Below are positions 28,780-37,609 of a DNA stretch of 64,000 nucleotides, one piece after another (position 1 is the stretch's first letter; every line of letters starts with the position of its first letter). The notes under the pieces were generated by a model. It worked only from the letters and a program-made list of their open reading frames with translations. It did no database searches and was not told where the DNA came from. A program made the position numbers and the translations under genes. The DNA comes from Paramoeba atlantica (Eukaryota; Discosea). The DNA lies in assembly GCA_977017575.1 (NCBI GenBank), contig CDRNVI010000011.1, positions 248,001 through 312,000 on the forward strand. The letters are read 5' to 3'.

Positions 28780-30269
28780 ACACACACACAAACACACACA
28801 CACACACACACACACACAACACTGAAGGCATTACCCTTCAGTTGAGAAACTGTTAAAGCTTCACTAAATATATGCTCCTAAAGCTAGAACTAATAGAATT
28901 TGATACCCACACCATCGTGCGCCCTATTGGTAGATATATTTTTCCATTACTCTCGTTTTGAGTACACCCCTGAGTTTACAGGTTGGATGTTCGGAAATGT
29001 TTCTTTTCGCTTTGTTCAAATTCTGCGTTAGCAAGCGAAGACGCGGTGTCTAGTAACTTACCTTTTCTCTTACGCCGCATCCGACGCTCCTCACGGGTTG
29101 GGTTCGTGGTTTTCTTTTCTAATGTTTTAAGGCACGCTATCCACACATATTCGGAGTGGGCCGATTCATTTCCTCGGTTCAGGTTTTTTCTTCGTTTAGA
29201 AATAGGTTCCGAACTAACGAGCTTTTTACTTAAGGTATCCGCTTCTTCATTCCATTTATTCCCACAATGGCCTCGGACCGTAATAAAGGTGATGGTTCTC
29301 CCCTGACAATGCGCTGATCGAATAAAACTATCCAGAAAACTAAGCAGATCGGAATTCGAGACTTCAAAACCAACCAGTCGATCTTTCCTTCGGCGCATAT
29401 TTACAAAATTCCACACATAATACGAATCTGTGTGTACAACAACATTTTCAACTTCTTTTAGTTTACTCAAACCAAATAGGGCAGCGTGAATTTCGGCTCT
29501 TTCAGGAGATTTGGTTTCCAGGTAGGATAGGGAGGACGAAAAACTTTCATGCTTCTCTGCGTTTACTATTACACATCCAACTGCTACCTTTACCCTTGTG
29601 TCCGTATCATCGGAGATAGAAGCATCCACGTACGCATGCATTTCCTCCGGTTTTACAGGAAAAGGGGTTTCCCCTTCTTCGATAAATTGTAATTTATTAC
29701 ACACTGTTTCTTTTAAAGCGTTTTTGTATGCTAGTTTCCATTTAGGACTTTTGTAGCCAATATAAGACTCTGAGGGCTCGAGTCTCTCTGAGAGGTTTTC
29801 AATTAATTTGGCCCAGTGTGCGCTATCAGAGGCATATACAAGCATTTCTTCCATCTCAATCCCAAGGTCTTGTGCGCATGCTTCGGAAGGCGATGGAAAT
29901 CTCGCCTTTTCCCGGGAGCCCCATCCTACTAAAGAGCGGTAGATCTCAGAGTGCCTAATTTGGTGACCCACAAGGCGCGCCCGATTAATACGATGTATTG
30001 TATTGAAATGTAGCGTGTTGCGGTACAGAGATTCAATAGGATAACAATGCCCATTCTCATCAACTCCTACGGCGTCACACACGATGCGCCTCATGTTGTT
30101 TACTTGTACTTCAACGTTTCTCACCTGCGATGCCGATATCACCATGGATGACGTACCGTAGTTTAGTATGGGATAGACAAGGGTGTCAAAAATTCGAAGC
30201 TTAGCCTTTACGCGAAGAGGCGAGATCCAAATACCTCGTAGTTTGCTAAGACACGCCCACGCCAAACTC
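28780..30269 (-). mobile_element. 5'-truncated LINE insertion with (TG)n 3' tail
   Basis: Inserted into SINE1 with a 9-bp duplication GCCCAGTAC. In the LINE's own orientation the 3' end is a (TG)n run (the CA run at 28778-28820), about 155 bases after the stop codon. The 5' end is truncated within the thumb region of RT. Confidence 0.85.
28976..30265 (-). CDS. LINE polyprotein C-terminal part: thumb, RNase H, basic tail
   Basis: An open frame of 429 codons, the best preserved RNase H in the window. It holds the thumb KLRIFDTLVYPILNYG, a Cys/His-like VNNMRRIVCDAVGVDENGHC, the PSPSEACAQDLGIEMEEMLV segment, then RNase H with Asp in HAYVDASI, Glu in SPERAEIHAAL, Asp in VVVHTDSYYVWNF and GHCGNKWNEEADTLS. 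A Lys/Arg-rich tail (KRRKNLNRG, RRMRRKRKGK) probably binds nucleic acid. The start codon is an accident of 5' truncation; the copy cannot be autonomous. Confidence 0.8.
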   Translation of the reverse strand: MAWACLSKLRGIWISPLRVKAKLRIFDTLVYPILNYGTSSMVISASQVRNVEVQVNNMRRIVCDAVGVDENGHCYPIESLYRNTLHFNTIHRINRARLVGHQIRHSEIYRSLVGWGSREKARFPSPSEACAQDLGIEMEEMLVYASDSAHWAKLIENLSERLEPSESYIGYKSPKWKLAYKNALKETVCNKLQFIEEGETPFPVKPEEMHAYVDASISDDTDTRVKVAVGCVIVNAEKHESFSSSLSYLETKSPERAEIHAALFGLSKLKEVENVVVHTDSYYVWNFVNMRRRKDRLVGFEVSNSDLLSFLDSFIRSAHCQGRTITFITVRGHCGNKWNEEADTLSKKLVSSEPISKRRKNLNRGNESAHSEYVWIACLKTLEKKTTNPTREERRMRRKRKGKLLDTASSLANAEFEQSEKKHFRTSNL

Positions 30270-30825
30270 GCCCAGTACTCGGAGGATCGTCCCGGACCCT
30301 CCCCTCAAGGAACCAGCTCCCTTACCCGGCTTAAAACTCTTGGGTAAGCCGTGTTGACGTACAGTTCGTCGACGCAGCGTGTTGGCAACAGCACGTTGTT
30401 GCCGCCTTGGAAAAGCGGAAACTGGTAGAGGACGTCGGCCTCGGAACTTCCAAATCTGTCTGTGAAGGGTCTGGCTTGCCAGTGACCATCCGGAGCGATC
30501 CGGAATGATTTGGATTTGGATAGTGACGAGTCCAAAATGCTCTTGAGCTTCCGAAATGCGGCCCGTGTGAGCCTTAAGCGGGCTTTTACTGGCGAAGAAA
30601 CGCCTGAATCCTGAATGTTTCCCAGATAGCGGTAAGAGTCAACAAGAGGAATTTTAAAGAGCGCGATGAAGAATACGATCCACCACGAGAACGAATAGAT
30701 ACGGGGCTAAAACATCTCCTTGAAGAATACCCGTATGGATTGAAAACGATGCCGTGTCTCCAAAAGGTGTTCAAACGATCCCTCGCAGTCCACTGTGGAT
30801 CGTTGTAGGTCGTTGTAATGAACGT

Positions 30826-30960
30826 CTCTGTCTGTGAAGGGTCTGGCTTGCCAATGACCGTCCGGAGCAATCCGGAATGATTTGGTTTTTTTTGGAGACT
30901 CTACCCTAACGCCTAGCCCTCCGTGTCTTCTTCTCCTCCTCTTCTTCTTAAGGGAGTCGA
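30826..30960 (+). mobile_element. SINE1 3' end joined to SINE2-type 3' end
   Basis: GTCTGTGAAGGGTCTGGCTT to AATGATTTGG (SINE1 end) runs through T8 directly into GAGACTCTACCCTAACG and CCCTCCGTGTCTTCTTC, the end of SINE2. The same junction occurs at about 32733-32815, followed in both by a similar 120 bp (GATAAAAAAATTCAA onward). Confidence 0.7.
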
Positions 30961-31740
30961 TAAAAAAATTCAACTGAGGACGAGAGGCCCGATTTTTTAG
31001 TCTCAAAACGAAACTCAGTTTTTTATCCCCCTTTTTGTCGAGGGGCAAGGGCCATTTTGCGGGGGTTTTAACATTGTTGTTGGTAGCGGGGTCTTCCTCT
31101 GTCGCAGAAAACCGAAAAAACCAACCAGGAGAAAAATGCAATAAATACACTTCCAAAGACCGATAAAGAAATGTTACCAAACGAACAAAAGAGATCCAGA
31201 TCTACAGGAGAAGCTCCAAAGAAACTGCGAAAGAGATCACAGAAACAGAAACTGCCAGCTTCAAAACTATCACCAGAATTTTCAACCCCCAAGAAGATGC
31301 AAACGAAACGAAAAATGCCAACTCAAGAGATCCAGGAGTTGGAATTATCTAAGGCTTCTGTAAAATATGAAGGAGAAAACAGTGAGTAACCCCCCCAGCC
31401 TCCCCCCACCCCATCTCCCCCCCCCGCCAGCATATTGTCCGATTTTATTTCTTTTCTTTTCTGCAAGATGCATTTCGTTTTTTATGTGTTTGATGTTGGT
31501 TTGGTTGAAAACTAATTTAGTATACCGTGAAGCTGGTGTACCGCTCGTCTCGCAATTTCAGGTAAGTTGTCTCAAACTAGCTAGGTAGTAACAGTAAAAC
31601 TAGCCACGCCCAGCTAGGAAGATAAAAAAAAAGCTAGGAAGATAATCACGGCTAATTAACCTAAGGCAACGTTGCGACGATAACCTAACCTAAGTGTGAA
31701 AATTAGTATGGCAAACAGTTTAACCTCCTTAAATGATCTA
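30961..31740. other. Repeat debris, LINE-tail-like frame, no firm gene
   Basis: A + frame at 31171-31389 is rich in Lys/Arg (KRSRSTGEAPKKLRKRS) like the LINE tails, but has no RNase H beside it. A C-rich run (31390-31430) and a duplicated CTAGGAAGATA near 31615-31645 follow. Confidence 0.35.
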
Positions 31741-31897
31741 TATCAGTGTTGTTGTTGTTCTTGAAAGAGTCCGTGCTAACCCCCTTGGTGCGACATCCGT
31801 CATTACGGATTGTGCCGATGATATCGGCTGTCGCATCGAGGGCTGTATCTCTGCTCCAACGAGCGCATGAACATCAAATTGTCGCAGCGACGACGAC

Positions 31898-31912
31898 TTT
31901 CTGTACCTTGTT
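31898..31912 (+). repeat. SL-exon-end-like 15-mer
   Basis: TTTCTGTACCTTGTT, identical to 26163-26177, followed by C rather than G. It may be the 5' remnant of a retroposed trans-spliced RNA. Confidence 0.4.
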
Positions 31913-32039
31913 CATTTTATTATTAAATAAGACTTTTCATGGCAGCAGGGGGGAGCCCCCCCATACGTGGTTTGTCCCCCCAAACCACAGACGTGGTTTG
32001 TCCGCAAGCTCGGTGTATTCAGGCTCATGGTGGTACAGA

Positions 32040-32371
32040 AGTACCGCCTTCCCGATCGCATCAAGTTTAGGCAGTTCCTCTGCTCGGCCTAACGGATTAA
32101 ATTTTGCCACACTTTGGGTTGCAGGTGAGGAGGTAAATTTTGGTTCTTTCTCGTCCATCCGCTTTCTTAGTTCATACGTAGTTCATATGGGCAAAACCCC
32201 TCTTGTTGACTAAATCCAATACAAATCATTCCGGATTGCTCCAGACGGTCGCTGGCAAGCCAGACCCTTCACAGACAGATTTGGAAGTTCAGAGGCCGAC
32301 GTCCTCTACCAGTTTGCGCTTGCCCAAGGCGGAACCAACGTTCTATTGCCAACACGCTGCGTCGACGAACT
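32040..32371 (-). repeat. Inverted copy of 36400-36727 (SINE1 3' part plus unique flank)
   Basis: The reverse complement of 32040-32222 matches 36549-36727 (AGTCAACAAGAGGGGTTTTG, then ACTTGATGCGATCGGGAAGG). The adjoining 32223-32371 is the 3' part of SINE1 in reverse, as at 36181-36548. This segment was copied and inverted as a unit. Confidence 0.75.
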
Positions 32372-32742
32372 CGAAGTGGCAAGAACTCGAAGTTTGAAGC
32401 ACATGGTGCTCAGATGGCGAGTTCAAACCCGCTCATCGCATTTTTCCTGGCGGCTTCACTCTCAGAGGCTGCGCTGAGAACATTCTGGGCCCAGTACTCC
32501 GAGGACCGTCCCGGACCCTCCGCTAAGGGAAACAGCTCCCTTACCCGGCTTACACCTCTTGGGTAAGCCGTGTTGATGTTCATTTGGTCGACGCATCGTG
32601 TTGTTAACAGCACGTTGGTGCCGCCTTGGAAAAGCGGAAACTGGCAGAGGACGTCGGCCTCGGAACTTCCAAATCTGTCTGTGAAGGGTCTGGCTTGCCA
32701 GTGACCGTCCGGAGCAATCCGGAATGATTTGGTTTTTTTTTT
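32372..32742 (+). mobile_element. SINE1, near full length
   Basis: The head GTGGCAAGAACTCGAAGTTT, the full body and the 3' end AATGATTTGG plus a T run. It has more changes than the copies at 15903 and 36181, so it is older. The SINE2-type tail with CTT repeats follows (32745-32815). Confidence 0.85.
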
Positions 32743-32954
32743 GGGGACTCCACCCTAGCGGCTAGCTCTGGAGAGCTATCCGTGTCTTCTTCTTCTTCTT
32801 CTTCTTCTTCTTAAGGGGGTGGATAAAAAAATTCAAATGATGGCGAGAGGCCCGATTTTTTTTGTCGCAAAACGAAACTCAGTTTTACATGCCCCTTTTT
32901 GTCGAGGGGCAAGGGCCCTTTTTCGGGGGGGGGGGGTGTAAAATTGAAGAAGAA

Positions 32955-33110
32955 TGCCCGGCGTCTTCGCTCTAAGAGGCTGGGCTGATAACTGACTAGG
33001 TCAAGTACTCGGAGGACCGTCCCGGACCTTCCTCTCGGGGAACCAGCTCCCTTACCGGGCTCACACTTCTTGGGTGAGCCGTGTTGACGTACAATTGGTC
33101 GAGGCATAAA
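32955..33110 (+). mobile_element. SINE1 middle fragment
   Basis: TCTAAGAGGCTGGGCTGATA to GAGCCGTGTTGACGTACAAT with several changes; both ends are missing. Confidence 0.75.
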
Positions 33111-33457
33111 CCCAAGAAGAAGAAGAGAAGAATAGAAACCCAACCAACCACAAACCATCACTGGGATAATAAATTAATATGTCCCAGTTGAAAGCTTCAC
33201 AAATTTCTCCTACCCATAAAACACTTTGGCGGTCTCCACAAAACTAACATATTCACCAGAAGCTTTTCAAAAACATCTTGCACCAACTTCCATGTATCCT
33301 AATAAAAAGGTGGATGACGTTCCAGTACTTAGTCAAAGAAATTTTGACTTGAAATTGACTTTTCATTTTCAGCACAAACGGTTTGCCTAATAAAATATTT
33401 TCCACGAGAAACAACAGCATATCACCTTATCACACTACCCTTCACCTTTTCAGAACA
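33111..33457. other. Spacer without gene
   Basis: AC-rich and AT-rich sequence, nothing recognised. Confidence 0.4.
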
Positions 33458-33881
33458 CCGCGGTGCGGGCGTAGTTGTTAGACGGTGGGCCTTACAACCT
33501 GCAGGTTGTGGGTTCGATTCCCGCTATCGACAAAACTCGCAACCTGGCGGCCTCACTACAAAGGGAAAGCGATCAGGAGTGCCTTCAAGGCCCACACCCA
33601 AACCCGCCCCCCTGGAGGACCGACCCGGAACCGCCGAGCTGAACCAGGCTCCAGCGCAGCCGCTAAATTGCGAGATGCTTACGCAAAGGAGGCTTGAGAC
33701 ACAGCCTACACGATGCGACGGGGTGGACGCCCGTCCTGGTAGCTACGGTTGGGTAGCCGTGCTCGGGCCGCAAGGCGTCGAGTGCCGTCTGGGAAGGGGG
33801 TAGCAACACGATGAAGGTCGGTGACCTGAGACTCTACCCTAACGGTTGGCGCTGCAGAGCCCTCCGTGTCTTCTTCTTCTG
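33458..33881 (+). mobile_element. SINE2 copy 2, with target duplication TTCAGAACA
   Basis: Nearly identical to 26261-26694. Nine-base duplications lie at 33449-33457 and 33882-33890, which fixes both element ends. Box B GGTTCGATTCC is intact. The tail is short (TTCTTCTTCT). Confidence 0.88.
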
Positions 33882-33890
33882 TTCAGAACA

Positions 33891-36005
33891 TGCGATCAAG
33901 GGGGGTATGAGGGGGGTATCATTTCTTTGGTGTTCGTAATACGTTGTTAGTGCGCGATCTATCGTCTTTCCCTTGACGCTTTTCTGTCTTTTTGACGCAG
34001 ATCTCTCTTTTAGCGAGTGTTTTTTGACGTGACCCCTTTGGGCCCAGACTTTCATAGCTTGGATCGTCATTCTACTGGTATAACTGATTACTCCTCCTTC
34101 TTTGCGGAGCTCTAAATTTAACCCGATCACTAATAACAATGTCAAAGACCGTTCGTTCCAGACCACACAAGTTTCGCAAGGTGCGCCATGGATTTGCCTG
34201 GTTTTTGCGAAGTCCTCTTTCGGTGTCTCCGCACTCTTCGGCAATACATTGTTCAATTGCTTTCCTGTGCTGTATTACTAAAGAGTTAAAACTCTTTGGA
34301 ATTGACTCCAGGAGAAAAGATCTCGCAGCCCTCGGATTGGACGATCATTTGAGGGATTCTCAAATTGATTCGCAGATTTCGAAGAATCTTCTTGGCTAGC
34401 TGATTTGATGCCCTTTGCAGCAGAGAGAATACATTCCGACAGCGTATCCCATGAGGCTTTCTCTTCGCAGCCCTCCAAATATTGATGAGTTTTTTGGGTA
34501 AACAATTTTCGTTGCGTTTCATCTCGAAGTTGGTACCAAGGGGTCGCGCTGGATGCTCCCGCCGAAGTGCTTCGCCACTTAATCTTAATCCGCGCAAACA
34601 CAGGGAGCTGGTTCGTGGGAATAGGGGCATTGAGAACCTTGTGCCGCCAGTTTGCGGAGGCAAATCTGGACGAAATTGTAACGTGATCTAGCTGTCGTTC
34701 CGTCTTGTCTATACTCACGTCCAGTTGCGGCTGCTGGGGCAAAGGCTGTGTGCAGATTTACGCGCAATCGAGCATAAAAGCCCACGAAATCTAGCAACCG
34801 CTGGGGGATCTAAACGTTTGTTCGTTACGAGCGTTAACGGCGAATTAAAATCCCCCATGACAAGAATAGGGCGACGCGGGTTACTGGCCTGTAATTGTTG
34901 ACGCAAAGAAGTCAGTTCTCCGTAAAACGCGGTCAAAACATCTTCAGAAGAATCTCTTATAGGAGCGTAGACATTAACCAGTGTTCCGACACCATCTTCC
35001 ATCGGAAAGTGCGCGGCCATGATTCGCTCGCTAACTTTCCAGACCTTATTAAGCGGTTCAATACTCACTATTGCCATACCGTTATACGAATCCGTGGGGG
35101 CAGCTGATAAAAGATACAGATAATAACAGGTTTCCGAGTCATAGACTTTTCGACGAATTATCTCCTTGCTTTCAACCTTGGAAAAACTTTATCGCGTCTC
35201 CTGCATACAAAGAATGTGCGCACCCTTCTTCGTCATCCAGTGCAGAACCTTATGCAGATGAGCTGATTTTCGGAGCGCAAACTCGTCGTCCCCATCCAAC
35301 CTAAGCGTAGTAGTGTTGAGTGTTCCTATATTCAGTGTTCCCTTCTCAGCGGAACCTCGAAGGTTCTCCGAATCGCGATGAGCGCGTTTGCCGGACAATG
35401 CCCACTTATATTTGCGACTTCTCCGCCTTTCCCGCGATCGATGGGTACCAGAGGAGCACAGACGTGCAGCGCAAAGAACTATACGCGGGTACCGAGGAGG
35501 AAAAGGTAAGGTGTCAGACGGTCGCTGCGCATAACGAACTCGCCATCGTACTCGCCATCGAACTCGCCATCTGAAACAGAAAAGGAACATCCGCACCCCT
35601 CTGCTCCACCATCCCCTCCCAGAGATTGAATTCCCGTGCGTAGGAATATCTCCACACCACAGCAATCCGTGAACCTCGGTACATCATCTTCGTTAATTGT
35701 GACAGAGAATTCGCACGGAGTTTTGCGAGTCCATTTCTATACCTTTTGGGCTGGAAAAGGGCCCCCCGACCAAGCGTGGACCGCAGAAGGAGGCTCATGA
35801 CTTCACTTGCTTCATGCGGGCCGGACGGGTCCGTCATTTTTTGAGAGTAACAAAAAACGTTGGCCCAGGAGCGCTCATGGATGGAGAAACGAAAGTTTTT
35901 ACGCCTTCGTTCCTCCGGGGGATGGGGTGGGATTAAACCACTTCTACCACGAATGATGTTCCACCTCCACCGAGGGGAAAAGGTTAGCGCGCTCGCTAAC
36001 GACAT
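33891..36005 (-). pseudogene. LINE 5' half: N-terminal domain and APE-type endonuclease
   Basis: Reading leftward from about 35840: KMTDPSGPHEASEVMSLLLR and VVWRYSYAREFNLWEGMVE match the N-terminus of the long LINE (KMADASGVCEATTIM, VVWRYANSSHYSVWEGVVE). Endonuclease motifs follow: TLNIGTLNTTTLRL, HILCMQETR, LVNVYAPIRDSSED, ILVMGDFNSPLTLVTNK and QLDHVTISSRFA. The connection (EECGDTERGLRKNQANPWRT) ends near 34130; the RT is absent. Coding is broken into at least four frames. Upstream sequence to 36180 may be its 5' UTR. Confidence 0.8.
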
Positions 36006-36180
36006 GTATGCCTCGGCGACGGGTTGCCACGCCGTCTTTGCCCCAGAACGCGGTTAACGACGCCGAGAACGAGGGTAAAACAGGATTAGGAAGGGACAAT
36101 TCCCTCTTGCTAGCTCGAAAATCCTTACTTCGGAAGGCTGGAGGTCGCCACGCCCCACCACCGGCAACGGTCCAATGCCG

Positions 36181-36548
36181 GAGGTGGCGGAGTGGCCAAG
36201 AATTCAAAGTTTGAAGCACATGGTGTTCAGACGGCGAGTTCAAACCCACTCATCGCAATATTCCCGGCGGCCTCACTCTAAGAGGCTGGGCTGATAACCG
36301 GCTAGGCCAAGTACTCGGAGGATCGTCCCGGACCCCCCCTCAGGGAACTAGCTCCCTTACCCGGCTTACACCTCTTGGGTAAGCCGTGTTGACGTACAAT
36401 TCGTCGACGCAGCGTGTTGGCAACAGCACGTTGGTGCCGCCTTGGACAAGCGGAAACTGGTAGAGAACGTCGGCCTCGGAACTTCCAAATCTGTCTGTAA
36501 AGGGTCTGGCTTGCCAGCGACCGTCTGGAGCAATCCGGAATGATTTGT
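36181..36548 (+). mobile_element. SINE1, full length
   Basis: GAGGTGGCGGAGTGGCCAAG head, complete body, AATGATTTG end. It separates the 5' end of the LINE half at 33891-36005 from the unique flank at 36549. Confidence 0.87.
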
Positions 36549-36614
36549 ATTGGATTTAGTCAACAAGAGGGGTTTTGCCCATATGAACTACGTATGAACT
36601 AAGAAAGCGGATGG

Positions 36615-36839
36615 ATGAGAAAGAACCAAAATTTACCCCCTCACCTGCAACGTGTGGCAAAATTTAATCCGTTAGGCCGAGCAGAGGAACTGCCTAAACT
36701 TGATGCGATCGGGAAGGCGGCAAAAGCGCTAGAGGCAAAGGAACGACAACCACTGTCTACTGAAGAGATAGCTAGGGCCATCGATCAACTTCACCCAAAG
36801 GTCTTTCAGGTTTATAAACATTTACCGGCAAAAATCTAA
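36615..36839 (+). CDS. Short unidentified frame, partly duplicated at 32040-32160
   Basis: 74 codons ending LHPKVFQVYKHLPAKI. The first part (RVAKFNPLGRAEELPKLDAI) is also present, inverted, at 32040-32130, so this is either the end of a gene picked up by the duplication or the tail of an unknown element. No family recognised. Confidence 0.35.
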   Translation: MRKNQNLPPHLQRVAKFNPLGRAEELPKLDAIGKAAKALEAKERQPLSTEEIARAIDQLHPKVFQVYKHLPAKI

Positions 36840-37290
36840 GGACATTGAAAAGCAGGGTGAAAGGGAACCGGTTTTGCGCCAAAATTTTAAATTTTTCTAA
36901 AAAGACTTATAATTATTTTAAAAAGTGTTTTTGTATTATCTGATACTTTTTCGGCCACTTTGGACATGAAATGTCGGCAGTACACTGATTTTTCTTGTAC
37001 TGACAACAGGTCATACACATATTTGGCAGCGGCAAGCGAAAGGGACATTATTCAACGACTAGCGGACCACGAGTTTGTATACCAACGTGTAGAGTCTCCT
37101 AAAAGCCATGGGCCATGAGTAAGGTAGAATATTCTATTAGCGGTGAGATAAGAAAAGCGTAAGATTTCTTGGCAATTTTTTAGATATTATTTTTGACGCA
37201 AAATCGGTTCCCTTTGACCAAAAGCAACTTAACTGACAGGGCTCGCCAGAGGATCCGCCAGGCTGGACACGCGAACTTCTTATACCGCTC
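36840..37290. other. Spacer without gene
   Basis: AT-rich; no recognisable feature before the LINE 5' region. Confidence 0.4.
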
Positions 37291-37441
37291 CTAGGTGGCC
37301 AGAGTATCGTTGCCTTGGATAGTGCTGCGAAACCCCCGAAACGCTCAGCTACGGGAAGTCTTAACCAGCTCCACTCTGACCTTGCTGCTCAAGGAGGGCC
37401 TTTCCTTAGAAGGATCACCAGCCTGCCGACCTATAGCAATC

Positions 37442-37598
37442 GAGTTTTTTGTAAAGATCGAGTTTTTTGTAAAGATCGAGTTTTCTGTAAAGATCGAGTT
37501 TTTTGTAAAGATCGAGTTTTTTGTAAAGATCGAGTTTTTTGTAAAGATCGAGTTTTTTGTAAAGATCGAGTTTTTTGTAAAGATCGAGTTTTTTTTAA
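37442..37598 (+). repeat. 18-bp tandem repeat, nine units, in the LINE 5' region
   Basis: Unit CGAGTTTTTTGTAAAGAT. The length is a multiple of three, so the frame stays open and encodes the hexapeptide IEFFVK repeated. One unit has C for T, and the last is altered. Confidence 0.9.
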
Positions 37599-37609
37599 AT
37601 ATTCGCAAA

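Larger units (their letters stand above)
28644..30521 (+). mobile_element. SINE1 copy split by a LINE
   Basis: The SINE1 5' half is 28644-28779 and the 3' half 30270-30521. The break is marked by GCCCAGTAC on both sides (28771-28779, 30270-30278), the target duplication of the LINE inserted at 28780-30269. Confidence 0.85.
28205..30825 (-). pseudogene. LINE fragment: RT end and thumb, split by SINE1
   Basis: The right piece (30531-30825) includes FKIPLVDSYRYLGNIQDSG and ARLRLTRAAFRKL and ends LDSSL. The left piece (28205-28643) continues SAATKLRLFDFLAYPI, ELNMMRRFCCNCAKLDEF and a PSEACFHDLDI motif. A 9-bp duplication AGTGACGAG (28635-28643, 30522-30530) marks the SINE1 inserted between them. 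The coding sequence is broken in several places. Confidence 0.8.

Noticed and set aside
26261-33560. Functional tRNA genes at the heads of the two SINE2 copies
   Set aside because: Box B is perfect but the anticodon stem does not pair and the sequence continues into a repeated body with target duplications.
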